23,803 nt of DNA from JBEKLJ01 sp050010255 (GTDB taxonomy: Bacteria; Acidobacteriota; Terriglobia; Bryobacterales; Bryobacteraceae). Position 1 is the first letter of the stretch; every line of letters begins with the position of its first letter. The DNA lies in assembly GCA_050010255.1 (NCBI GenBank), contig JBEKLJ010000020.1, positions 1 to 23,803 of the forward strand. Reading direction: 5' to 3'. This document shows, one piece after another, positions 13,686 to 19,957 of this stretch. The notes under the pieces are model-generated. The model saw nothing but the letters and a program-made list of their open reading frames with translations, ran no database searches and was not told the origin of the DNA. The position numbers were made by a program, and so were the translations under genes.

Positions 13686-14674
13686 CCCGCATCCTTATAC
13701 CACGCCAGGGTTTCCGCGACGCCCTCGCCGAGCGGCTTGCGGGTGCGGAAGCCGAGCTCCGCCCGCGCTCGGGCGACGTCGCAGATCCAGTAACGGCAGC
13801 GTGCCTCCAGGACCTTCTGCCGCGAGATGATATTGGGCTTCCGGCGCCGCCTTGAGCCGGCCTCGGCCAGCCAGCCGAACGCATAGGCAACCCGGAAAGG
13901 GATGGTGACGGTCCGCAGGCGCCGTCCCATCACCCTGGCCGCCGCCGCGGCGAACTCGCTCCAGGACGCCGGCTCCGGGTTAGCCACGAAGTAGGTGCGG
14001 CCGGGCGCCGCCTCCGAGCAGGCGGCCCGCACCAGCGCCTCGGCCAGGTCGGAGACGTGCAGGTAGCTGAAGTGGGACTCGCCGCGCCCGATCCGCACCA
14101 TGACGCCCCTGGCCACCGAGCGAAAGACCTCCAGGACATCCGTATCGCGCGGGCCGTAGACCACCGGCGGCCGAAGGATGACCGCGTGCCGGCCGAGCGC
14201 CGAGGCGCGCACGGCCTCCTCGGCTTGCAGTTTCGACTCGCCGTACCAGGTGAGCGGATGCGGCGCGGCGTCTTCGTCGAGCGGCGCGCCGTCCGGGCTC
14301 GGGCCGACCGCGGCCAGGCTGCTGACGTGGACGAACCGGGGCAGGGCCCCGCCGCGCGCCTGGCAGGCGCGCACCAGGTTCTGGGTGCCGTGCAGGTTGC
14401 CTTGGAAATACGCCGCGCGGCTGAGCGCCTTGGTAACGCCGGCGACGTGGAACACCGTCGCCATACCCCCGACCGCCTCTTCCAGACCCTCGCCCGCGGC
14501 CAGCTCGCCGTAGACCAGCTCGACTTTCCCGGCCGGAAGGTACTGGAGCGAGCTGCTGCGCCGCACCAGGCATCGGACGCGCACGCCCAGCCCCGTCAGC
14601 CGCTCGACGAGGTGGCTGCCGACGAAGCCCGTGCCGCCCGTGACCAGCACGGGGCCCTGGATGGAAGCATCCAT
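13670..14674 (-). CDS. Extended SDR, ceramide reductase (CerR)-like NAD(P)-dependent epimerase/dehydratase family
   Basis: 334 residues with an N-terminal Rossmann motif GGTGFVGSHL (13-22) and a catalytic set S118/S119 plus YGESK (Y144, K148). Typical extended-SDR segments follow: VFHVAGVTKALS, FVHVSSLAAVG, ILRPPVVYGPRDTDV and SYLHVSDLAEALVRA. The superfamily covers sugar epimerases, dihydroflavonol reductases and sterol dehydrogenases. In Caulobacter the ketone of the sphingoid intermediate is reduced by an enzyme of this superfamily (CerR), and that role fits the first gene of this four-gene unit. The ATG at 14674 has only a weak Shine-Dalgarno. No signal peptide or membrane anchor is seen, so it should be cytosolic or peripheral. 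Role inferred mainly from neighbours. Confidence 0.8.
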   Translation of the reverse strand: MDASIQGPVLVTGGTGFVGSHLVERLTGLGVRVRCLVRRSSSLQYLPAGKVELVYGELAAGEGLEEAVGGMATVFHVAGVTKALSRAAYFQGNLHGTQNLVRACQARGGALPRFVHVSSLAAVGPSPDGAPLDEDAAPHPLTWYGESKLQAEEAVRASALGRHAVILRPPVVYGPRDTDVLEVFRSVARGVMVRIGRGESHFSYLHVSDLAEALVRAACSEAAPGRTYFVANPEPASWSEFAAAAARVMGRRLRTVTIPFRVAYAFGWLAEAGSRRRRKPNIISRQKVLEARCRYWICDVARARAELGFRTRKPLGEGVAETLAWYKDAGWLKY

Positions 14675-14714
14675 GCGCGAAGTACTACTTTACGGCAACT
14701 GGGACGCGCTGAGG

Positions 14715-14740
14715 TCATGGTTCCGGTCCGTCATGGAACC
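14715..14740. promoter_or_regulatory. Possible operator between cerR-like gene and vapBC pair 2
   Basis: TCATGG occurs twice, 16 bp apart (14715 and 14731), with the inverted repeat GGTTCC (14719-14724) and GGAACC (14735-14740) nested in it. It lies in a 105-bp divergent region, about 40 bp before vapB2. An antitoxin-bound operator is plausible, and it could also affect the lipid operon. Confidence 0.4.
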
Positions 14741-14779
14741 GCGCGGCGAACCAGGCGGCTGGCCCGTAAATATGGGAAG

Positions 14780-15043
14780 ATGGGTAGCGTGAAGACGACA
14801 GTGGAAATGCCCGATCCGTTGTTTCGGCAGGTGAAGGCCGCCGCTGCCGAGCGGGGGGTCTCGTTGAAGGAGTTCTTCGCTGAAGCGGTGCGCGACCGGC
14901 TGCGGCGCAGGCGCGGCAGCGCGCCCGAAAAACCCTGGATGAGCGTCTTCGGGGGCCTGCGGCAGCTTCATCGCGAAACCAGGCGCGTCGATCGGCTTAT
15001 TGCGGAGGAGTTCGAGCAGATCGACGAAGAGGATCGGCGGTGA
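14780..15043 (+). CDS. Antitoxin of PIN pair 2 (VapB-like)
   Basis: 87 residues from an ATG at 14780; a GTG at 14789 gives MKTTVEMPDPLF and is equally possible, with GATGGG five bases upstream. The TTVEMPDPLFRQVKAAAAERGVSLKEFFAEAVRDRLRRRR start is the usual RHH pattern of one strand and two helices. The following part (PWMSVFGGLRQLHRETRRVDRLIAEEFEQIDEEDRR) is an acidic and basic helix expected to wrap the toxin. Its TGA overlaps the toxin GTG as GTGA. It diverges from the sphingolipid operon. Confidence 0.82.
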   Translation: MGSVKTTVEMPDPLFRQVKAAAAERGVSLKEFFAEAVRDRLRRRRGSAPEKPWMSVFGGLRQLHRETRRVDRLIAEEFEQIDEEDRR

Positions 15044-15417
15044 TTCTCGACACGAATGCGCTCTCGGCGTTCGCGGACGGCGACGAGGGGCTACTCCGGG
15101 TGATCCGGGACGAGGAGGAGCTGGCGTTGCCGGTGATCGTCCTTGGCGAGTACCTCTACGGCATTCACCGCTCGAGGCGGCGCGCGCAGTACGAGAGGTG
15201 GCTGGCGGATACGGTGGCGGAGCTGCGGCTTCTGGTGGTCGGCGAGGGGACGGCGGAACACTACGCCAGTATCCGGTCGGAACTGAAGGCCGCCGGCCGT
15301 CCGATTCCATCGAATGACGTTTGGATTGCGGCCCTGGCACGGGAGCATCGCCTGGCGATTGTGAGCCGAGACCAGCACTTCCAGGGGATCAAGGGATTGC
15401 GCGCCGTGAGTTGGTGA
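15040..15417 (+). CDS. PIN-domain ribonuclease toxin 2 (VapC-like)
   Basis: 125 residues from a GTG at 15040 overlapping the antitoxin stop. It is a canonical VapC with catalytic acids D4 (ILDTNALSAF), E37 (VLGEYLYGI), D93 (PSNDVWIAALA) and D111 (VSRDQHFQGI). The motifs LGEYLYG and NDVWIAA are those of the common VapC/FitB-type toxins. It differs strongly from the first PIN toxin in the window, so the two pairs are not a recent duplication. It is intact and converges on a flavoprotein gene with a 39-bp gap. Confidence 0.92.
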   Translation: MILDTNALSAFADGDEGLLRVIRDEEELALPVIVLGEYLYGIHRSRRRAQYERWLADTVAELRLLVVGEGTAEHYASIRSELKAAGRPIPSNDVWIAALAREHRLAIVSRDQHFQGIKGLRAVSW

Positions 15418-15420
15418 GCG

Positions 15421-15434
15421 GGCGCGACAGCGCC
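15421..15434. terminator. Hairpin between convergent vapC2 and flavoprotein gene
   Basis: GGCGC-GACA-GCGCC forms a 5-bp stem with a 4-nt loop directly after the vapC2 stop codon. No U-tract is present. The position is the only support for a terminator role. Confidence 0.3.
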
Positions 15435-15456
15435 GCGGTGCTGGTGCTGGCTCGCC

Positions 15457-16032
15457 CTACCCCGCCAGCTTCTTCAGCAGCCAGGCCAGGTTGCGGCCGA
15501 GCGTCTTCATGGTCTCAATGCCCTCGGCGTCGTTCTCGACTTCGCCGATCTCGCGGCCAATGGCGATGTTCCAGTAGGACGAGCCGGGCACGACCATCTC
15601 GTTGATCAGGAAGAAGTGGTTCAGGGAGTCGAAGGCGTGGATGGCGCCGGCGCGGCGCACGGCCACCACCGCGGCGCCCGCCTTACGGCGGAGGAAGTTG
15701 CCGTTGGCGCGCGAGACCAGGCAGCCGCGGTCCATGAGCGCCTTAATCTCGGGCGAAACATCGGCGACGTACGTCGGCGAGCCGAGCAAAATGCCGTCGG
15801 CCCCTTCCATCTTCTCGATGCACTCGTTGCCGAAGTCGTCCTTCTGAGCGCAGCGGCGGTCCTTTCGCTTCGAGCACTCGTGGCACGCCAGGCACCCGTG
15901 CATCTTCTTCCCGCTCAATTGAATGAGTTCGGTCTGGATGCCTGCCTTCTCCAGCTCCCCCAGCACGTAACGGAGGAGGATGGCCGTATTCCCGTCTTTG
16001 CGGGCGCTTCCATTGAACGCGACGACTCTCAT
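15457..16032 (-). CDS. Iron-sulfur flavoprotein-like NADPH-dependent FMN reductase
   Basis: 191 residues in the flavodoxin fold: MRVVAFNGSARKDGNTAILL is the FMN phosphate-binding start and ILLGSPTYVADVSPEIKALMDR is the second FMN loop. Between them is HGCLACHECSKRKDRRC, with C47, C50, C53 and C61 in a C-x2-C-x2-C-x7-C spacing. This is the compact cysteine motif that binds a 4Fe-4S cluster in archaeal and bacterial iron-sulfur flavoproteins (Isf), where it passes electrons to FMN and reduces oxygen or peroxide. Length and motif order fit. Neighbours give no pathway hint. A plain quinone or azo reductase is the alternative if the cluster is not formed. Confidence 0.88.
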   Translation of the reverse strand: MRVVAFNGSARKDGNTAILLRYVLGELEKAGIQTELIQLSGKKMHGCLACHECSKRKDRRCAQKDDFGNECIEKMEGADGILLGSPTYVADVSPEIKALMDRGCLVSRANGNFLRRKAGAAVVAVRRAGAIHAFDSLNHFFLINEMVVPGSSYWNIAIGREIGEVENDAEGIETMKTLGRNLAWLLKKLAG

Positions 16033-16085
16033 ATGGATAAACCGGAAACCAGGGATAGTAACACTCTACCCCACTTCAAGAGGAA

Positions 16086-16162
<77 letters not shown>

Positions 16163-16191
16163 GTGGCTGGCTGCTCAGTGAGCCGACTCTC

Positions 16192-16221
16192 ATCCTAGCA
16201 CGCCGGTTTCCGCGCGCACAA
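16192..16221 (-). promoter_or_regulatory. tRNA-Asp promoter
   Basis: On the minus strand TTGTGC (16221-16216) and TAGGAT (16197-16192) are 18 bp apart. They would start transcription about 23 bases before the mature tRNA 5' end. This is the best sigma-70-like pair I see in the window. Confidence 0.55.
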
Positions 16222-16228
16222 TCACAGG

Positions 16229-16810
16229 CTAGCGCCCCGCGCGCTGCCGGTACAGCCCCGCGTCCACCACGCCCGCCATGGCCGCCTCGTCCAGCCGGCC
16301 GCCCAGAAACGCGTTGACCCTCGCCGCCACTTCGCCGGGCTGCTCGATGCAGTCGCGGTAATCGACCGCCAGCACGCGGAAATGCGGCTGTCGCGCCATC
16401 CAGGCCTGGGTGTCGCGGGCCTGCGCCTCCAGCAGCGCGGCCAGGTTGTCGTCCGGCAGCCTCGCGCCCTGGCGACCAGAGCGCTTCAGCATGGCGCGCT
16501 GCGAGGCCACCACCTCGGCCACCGGCCGCCGCATGAAGACAACGCGGTAGGCGCGGTCCGGCGGCAGGTCGCGCAGCAGAAGATGGATGACCTTAACGGC
16601 CTTGCCTTGGGCCTCCGACAGCCAGGCGGCGTCCTTCCGCATGCGCTTCACGGCCTCCAGCTCGAGGTAGCCGCGGGGGTTGTCCTCATCGGCCGCGCGC
16701 ATCCCGTCGCTGAGCACCGGCATGCCCCCCGCCCCCAGCATCTGCATCATCAACGATGTCCCCGAGCGTGGCAGCCCGGAGACGACGGTCACAGTGCGGC
16801 GCTCCTCCAT
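16229..16810 (-). CDS. Small sulfotransferase-like P-loop protein
   Basis: 193 residues. The 5'-PSB loop of PAPS-dependent sulfotransferases appears at residues 12-19 (GLPRSGTS), after strand TVTVVS. A later segment AYRVVFMRRPVAEVVASQRAML matches the 3'-phosphate-binding block (R followed by P and a helix of the RDPxDxxxS type). At under 200 residues it is shorter than most sulfotransferases, but a compact class of sulfotransferase-like proteins has this length. If active it would move sulfate from PAPS to an acceptor that cannot be identified. It lies upstream of tRNA-Asp on the same strand and about 1.6 kb from the sphingolipid operon; any link to that lipid is speculation. Kinase-like activity cannot be excluded. 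Confidence 0.8.
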   Translation of the reverse strand: MEERRTVTVVSGLPRSGTSLMMQMLGAGGMPVLSDGMRAADEDNPRGYLELEAVKRMRKDAAWLSEAQGKAVKVIHLLLRDLPPDRAYRVVFMRRPVAEVVASQRAMLKRSGRQGARLPDDNLAALLEAQARDTQAWMARQPHFRVLAVDYRDCIEQPGEVAARVNAFLGGRLDEAAMAGVVDAGLYRQRAGR

Positions 16811-16874
16811 CGGCTCATCCCCAATAGCCCGATCCTCTCACACGCCTTCGGCTGCGGCTTGCGGGAGGCCGGCA

Positions 16875-17153
16875 TCATCCCTTCGGCCGGTACTTCTCGC
16901 TGCACGCCTGCGAACAGAAGTACACCACCTCGCCATCCACCATGCGCTTCACCGAGGTCGCGGTCGAGACGTAGGTGCCGCACACCGGGTCGCGCTTCAG
17001 CTCGCCCACCGCACGCGGCTCCGAGGACCTGCCGCGGCCCGGCGCCTGCGGCTCCAGCAGGCCTCGCAGCGCCTTGCCAGCGACGGCCAACACCGATCGC
17101 AGCAAGCTGATCAGGATGATGGACAGGAAGAGATAGACGACAACTTTGACCAT
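16875..17153 (-). CDS. Membrane-anchored small YHS/PP0621-like metal-binding protein
   Basis: 92 residues from the ATG at 17153; an upstream in-frame ATG adds only a Gly-rich stretch. The start MVKVVVYLFLSIILISLLRSVLAVAG is one hydrophobic anchor. A Pro/Arg linker follows, then DPVCGTYVSTATSVKRMVDGEVVYFCSQACSEKYR, with C58, C80 and C84 arranged as in YHS/TRASH metal-binding domains. PP0621-type proteins share this plan of an N-terminal helix and a C-terminal Cys motif. The domain probably faces the cytoplasm or periplasm and binds a metal ion; role unknown. It starts 47 bp after the TPR gene in the same direction and could be co-transcribed. Confidence 0.82.
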   Translation of the reverse strand: MVKVVVYLFLSIILISLLRSVLAVAGKALRGLLEPQAPGRGRSSEPRAVGELKRDPVCGTYVSTATSVKRMVDGEVVYFCSQACSEKYRPKG

Positions 17154-17199
17154 GGCGAGGGGGCGCCCGCCGGAGGACGCCCCACCCTTCAACAGCGAA

Positions 17200-18357
17200 T
17201 CACTTCTTCTTGGGCTTCTTGGCCGCTGGCGGCGGTGCGTTCGGGTTCACATAGTGGGTCTGCAACTGCGCGTCCACCAACGCCAGCATGTCCTTGGCCG
17301 CCTGCGCGTTCGGGCCGGCCGGCGCCAGTTCGAGGTACTTCAGGAGCTCCTCCCGCAGACCCGGCGGCGCCACGACCTTGCCATCGGCCGCGATCGTCAT
17401 TTTCGCCGACAGGCACACGGCGTATTGATAGTGCGCCTCCGCGTAAGTCGGCGTCAGCTCGATCGCCTTCTGGAACATCGCGGCGGCGGCCTCGTATTGT
17501 CCGCCGTTGACCAGCTCAGCTCCCAGATTGTAGAAGTACCTGCCGGCCTGCGTCGGATCCAGCTCCGTCGCCTTCTGCAACTCCACCTGCGCTTCCGCGT
17601 ACTTCCTCGCCCGCGCCAGCGCCAGCCCATAGCGGTCGTGCGCCGAGGCCGAGGTTGGATCGATCGAGACCCACTTCTGGAAGGTCTCGAAGGCCAGGTT
17701 GAACGTGCTTTCCCGCTCCGGTCCGCTCCTGGTCATCGCCAACTGGACCTGCGCTTCGGCCAGGTTCTGCCATACCGCCTTCTGGCTGGGGTCCACCTCG
17801 CCCGCCTTCTTGAACGATTCGATCGCCAGCTCCCACTGCTTGGCCTGGAACGCCTCCATGCCGGCGTTAAACACATCGTTCAACGCCTTCATCTTGGCGC
17901 CGTGTGCCTGCCGCTCCCTCGCGTTTCTCTCCAGGGCCGCCCGCTGCTCGGGCGTCAACTGGCGCGCCTGCTCCTGGGTGAACGTGCCGCTCTCGGCCGC
18001 CTTGGCGAGCGCGTCTTGCCGCTGCTTGACCTCCTGCAAGTTGAAATTGGTCGGCCGGGATTCGCCCGTGGTTGTCCTGACCCCTCGCACGGCGTCCATG
18101 ACTTTGCCGTTGACCTCCACGGTCACATCGTAAGTGCCCAGCGGCAGCCCACCGTGATAGTAGTCACCCCGCTTGCCAGACTTGACGGTGTAGTGCCCCT
18201 TGATGTCCATGCGCTCGATCTTGATCACCGCGTCCCTGAGCGGCTTGCCGTCCTCGCCGATAACCACCCCGCTGATGGACGTCACTTGCGCCAGCGCCAG
18301 GTTCGCGCAGAAAAGAACGCACGCAGCGATGGCCCAGCCCGCTTTCTGAAGGAACAT
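17200..18357 (-). CDS. Secreted protein with a carboxypeptidase-regulatory-like domain and TPR repeats
   Basis: 385 residues from the ATG at 18357, chosen because GGGGAGG lies six bases before it; an in-frame upstream start would place that site inside the gene. Residues 1-23 are a signal peptide (MFLQKAGWAIAACVLFCANLALA, cleavage before Q). Residues about 25-105 (ISGVVIGEDGKPLRDAVIKIERMD through LPLGTYDVTVEVNGK) form a beta-sandwich of the CarboxypepD_reg type. Several TPR units follow, such as AFQAKQWELAIESFKKAGEVDPSQ, ALARARKYAEAQVELQKATELDPTQ and LVNGGQYEAAAAMFQKAIELTPTYAEAHYQYA. The tail is Lys/Pro-rich. Acidobacterial genomes carry many such proteins. It is probably a periplasmic or outer-envelope scaffold; partner unknown. 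Confidence 0.9.
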   Translation of the reverse strand: MFLQKAGWAIAACVLFCANLALAQVTSISGVVIGEDGKPLRDAVIKIERMDIKGHYTVKSGKRGDYYHGGLPLGTYDVTVEVNGKVMDAVRGVRTTTGESRPTNFNLQEVKQRQDALAKAAESGTFTQEQARQLTPEQRAALERNARERQAHGAKMKALNDVFNAGMEAFQAKQWELAIESFKKAGEVDPSQKAVWQNLAEAQVQLAMTRSGPERESTFNLAFETFQKWVSIDPTSASAHDRYGLALARARKYAEAQVELQKATELDPTQAGRYFYNLGAELVNGGQYEAAAAMFQKAIELTPTYAEAHYQYAVCLSAKMTIAADGKVVAPPGLREELLKYLELAPAGPNAQAAKDMLALVDAQLQTHYVNPNAPPPAAKKPKKK

Positions 18358-18399
18358 TGCAAACCTCCCCATCTCGTTCAGGTTTTACCTATCGAGGAT

Positions 18400-18405
18400 A
18401 CTATA
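18400..18405 (-). promoter_or_regulatory. -10 box of the TPR-protein gene
   Basis: TATAGT on the minus strand lies about 43 bases before the ATG at 18357, leaving room for a leader with the GGGGAGG site. No clear -35 was found. Confidence 0.4.
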
Positions 18406-18478
18406 ACGCCTCGCTTCAGGGTAACGCCGAAGGAGAAGATTTGCGTAGCGGCTCGCCGTCCCGTGGCAGGAGTTCCGC

Positions 18479-18700
18479 TCAGCGACCGCGCCGGGCGGCT
18501 TGGGCTCTGGCGGGTGAACGCATCGGCCGGTGGCGCAACAGGTCGCGCGAGAGCTCCCTCAGCAGCGTGGTGGCTCGATCGTCTCCGCCGGCGCCCAGCG
18601 CGGCGTTCAGCGCCAGCAACTCGGCGGACACCCGGACGTCGGCGGCTGCGGCTTTCGCGCCCGGAGTCTGACCGCAGCACTGGGTTGAGGAATTGGCCAT
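18479..18700 (-). CDS. Possible small hypothetical protein
   Basis: 73 residues from the ATG at 18700, with AGAGGA six bases upstream. The sequence starts MANSSTQCCGQTPGAKAAAADVRVSAELLALNAALGAG, predicted mostly helical, and ends in an Arg-rich tail (RHRPMRSPARAQAARRGR). I recognise no family. The good ribosome site and same-strand position before the TPR gene favour reality. High GC makes chance frames common, so confidence is limited. The remaining bases from 18701 to 18876 hold no gene I can support, only GC-rich inverted repeats such as GGGGG-TTAG-CCCCC near 18814. Confidence 0.42.
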   Translation of the reverse strand: MANSSTQCCGQTPGAKAAAADVRVSAELLALNAALGAGGDDRATTLLRELSRDLLRHRPMRSPARAQAARRGR

Positions 18701-18876
18701 TTCAATCCTCTATCGGTTCGAGGCGCCCGGGCCTTTATCCCTGCAGGACCGCCACCGGCCCATAGCCCGAAGGCGCCGGCTCCCCACCCGGGCACCGCCG
18801 GGACCGGCCCCTCGGGGGTTAGCCCCCCAAAAAGGCCGCGCAACGGACCGGCAATCGTGATAAAAGTAACTCAGGC

Positions 18877-19125
18877 ATGAAGATCCAGATCGCAGGCCCT
18901 GGCTGCCCCAGGTGCCGCACCACGGAGCGAAACCTCCTCCACGCCTGCGCCCAGCTCGGCCTGGAGGAAGAGATTTCGCAGGTCTACGACTACGACGAGA
19001 TCCAGAAGCTCGGGATCTCGCAAACGCCCGCCGTGCTCATCGACGACGAGGTCGTCATCGCCGGCCGCATCCCCACCCTCTCCGAGCTGAAAGCCCTCCT
19101 CCAGCAGCGGGCCGCCGGGGCCTAG
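18877..19125 (+). CDS. Small thioredoxin-family redox protein
   Basis: 82 residues, a minimal thioredoxin fold of the redox-active disulfide protein type. MKIQIAGPGCPRCRTTERNLLHA has the CPRC redox pair (C10, C13) after the first strand. ISQTPAVLIDDEVVIAGRIPTLSELKALL supplies the cis-proline segment (TP) and final strands. Such proteins reduce or exchange disulfides on partner proteins and often sit near metal or arsenic genes. Here the next two small genes encode an unknown protein and YggX, an Fe-S protection factor, so a role in oxidative stress is a reasonable guess. The start has only a weak CAGG upstream. Confidence 0.9.
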   Translation: MKIQIAGPGCPRCRTTERNLLHACAQLGLEEEISQVYDYDEIQKLGISQTPAVLIDDEVVIAGRIPTLSELKALLQQRAAGA

Positions 19126-19240
19126 CCAGCCCCAGGCGGAAACCCCAGGCGGCTTCCGGCCGCGCCCCGGCCGTTCTAGCTCGCCTCGGCACTACTGCTG
19201 CGCCTCTATCCGCCGATAAGAAAAGCGGAGAGGTTCGCGC

Positions 19241-19540
19241 ATGGGTGATAGTTCGCAGTTGCTCGTCCGCTTCAACCGGCTGATGCGCGATCTGGAGAAC
19301 GGCCTGTCCGCTCGCAACAGCTTCCAGCCGTGGGAAGTCGAGTTGCTGATCGATATGCAGAGCTGCGAATTGCCCGCTGCCAACCGCCGCCGGCTCCTCC
19401 GGCGTTACCAGACCGCCGCCGCGCGCAGCCTGGAGTGCGGCGCCGCGCTCCCCCTGAAGCTCTCCGAGTACCTCAACCGCGTCCAGGCGCGCCACTACCG
19501 CCGCAGCGCCCCCCAGACCCTCTCCCGCAAGACCGCATAA
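19241..19540 (+). CDS. Conserved-looking hypothetical protein
   Basis: 99 residues from the ATG at 19241, with GGAGAGG seven bases before it, a strong site. The protein is mostly helical and basic: MGDSSQLLVRFNRLMRDLENGLSARNSFQPWEVELLIDMQSCELPAANRRRLLRRYQTAAARSLE, ending in Arg/Tyr-rich YLNRVQARHYRRSAPQTLSRKTA. There is no signal peptide, membrane segment or known motif. I do not recognise the family. It lies 59 bp before yggX on the same strand, and the two may share a transcript. Confidence 0.7.
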   Translation: MGDSSQLLVRFNRLMRDLENGLSARNSFQPWEVELLIDMQSCELPAANRRRLLRRYQTAAARSLECGAALPLKLSEYLNRVQARHYRRSAPQTLSRKTA

Positions 19541-19599
19541 GGCGCCGGGCGGTCCCCGCCGGCCTGTGCGCTATCCTGAGGTTTCGGAGGATTCCCGAC

Positions 19600-19926
19600 A
19601 TGGGTAGTGCAGTGCCGCCGGCGCCGCCGCCGCAAGAGGCCCAGCCGGCTGTTCGCAAGGTCTTCTGCGTCAAGTTCCAGCGCGAGCTGCCCGGCCTGGA
19701 CGAGGTCCCATTCGAAGGCCACCCGCTCGGACAGCGCATCTATGCGAATGTCTCCAAGCCCGCCTGGAAGCTCTGGGTCGAGCACATGAAGATCCTCGTG
19801 AACGAGTACCGGCTGAATCTGGCCGACCCGCGCGCGCAGGAGTTCCTGCTTCGGCAGATGGAGGAGTACTTCTTCGGAGAAGGCGCCGCCTTCCCTCCGG
19901 ACTACGTCCCGCCGGAGGCGGGCTAG
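19600..19926 (+). CDS. yggX: Fe(II)-trafficking/oxidative-damage protection protein YggX
   Basis: 108 residues from the ATG at 19600, preceded by GGAGG nine bases upstream. After a short Pro/Ala N-terminal extension (SAVPPAPPPQEAQPA), the YggX core follows: VFCVKFQRELPGLDEVPFEGHPLGQRIYANVSKPAWKLWVEHMKILVNEYRLNLADPRAQEFLLRQMEEYFFGEG. The single core Cys in FCVKF is the one needed for function in enterobacteria. YggX protects Fe-S clusters from oxidation and may handle labile iron. The about 15-residue extension is longer than in enterobacterial proteins. The gene converges on an AAA ATPase gene, with a hairpin between them. Confidence 0.95.
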   Translation: MGSAVPPAPPPQEAQPAVRKVFCVKFQRELPGLDEVPFEGHPLGQRIYANVSKPAWKLWVEHMKILVNEYRLNLADPRAQEFLLRQMEEYFFGEGAAFPPDYVPPEAG

Positions 19927-19927
19927 C

Positions 19928-19957
19928 GCCCGCGGAAACGGCTTGCGGCCCGCGGGC
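19928..19957. terminator. Hairpin between convergent yggX and AAA ATPase genes
   Basis: GCCCGCGG (19928-19935) and CCGCGGGC (19950-19957) are perfect 8-bp arms around a 14-nt loop, filling the 30-bp convergent gap. There is no U-tract, but the size and place fit a bidirectional terminator. Confidence 0.45.

Noticed and set aside
18800..18835. GGGGG-TTAG-CCCCC hairpin followed by AAAAA as a terminator
   Set aside because: On the plus strand it is followed by A and not T, and on the minus strand the T-run comes before the stem, so it does not have intrinsic terminator form.
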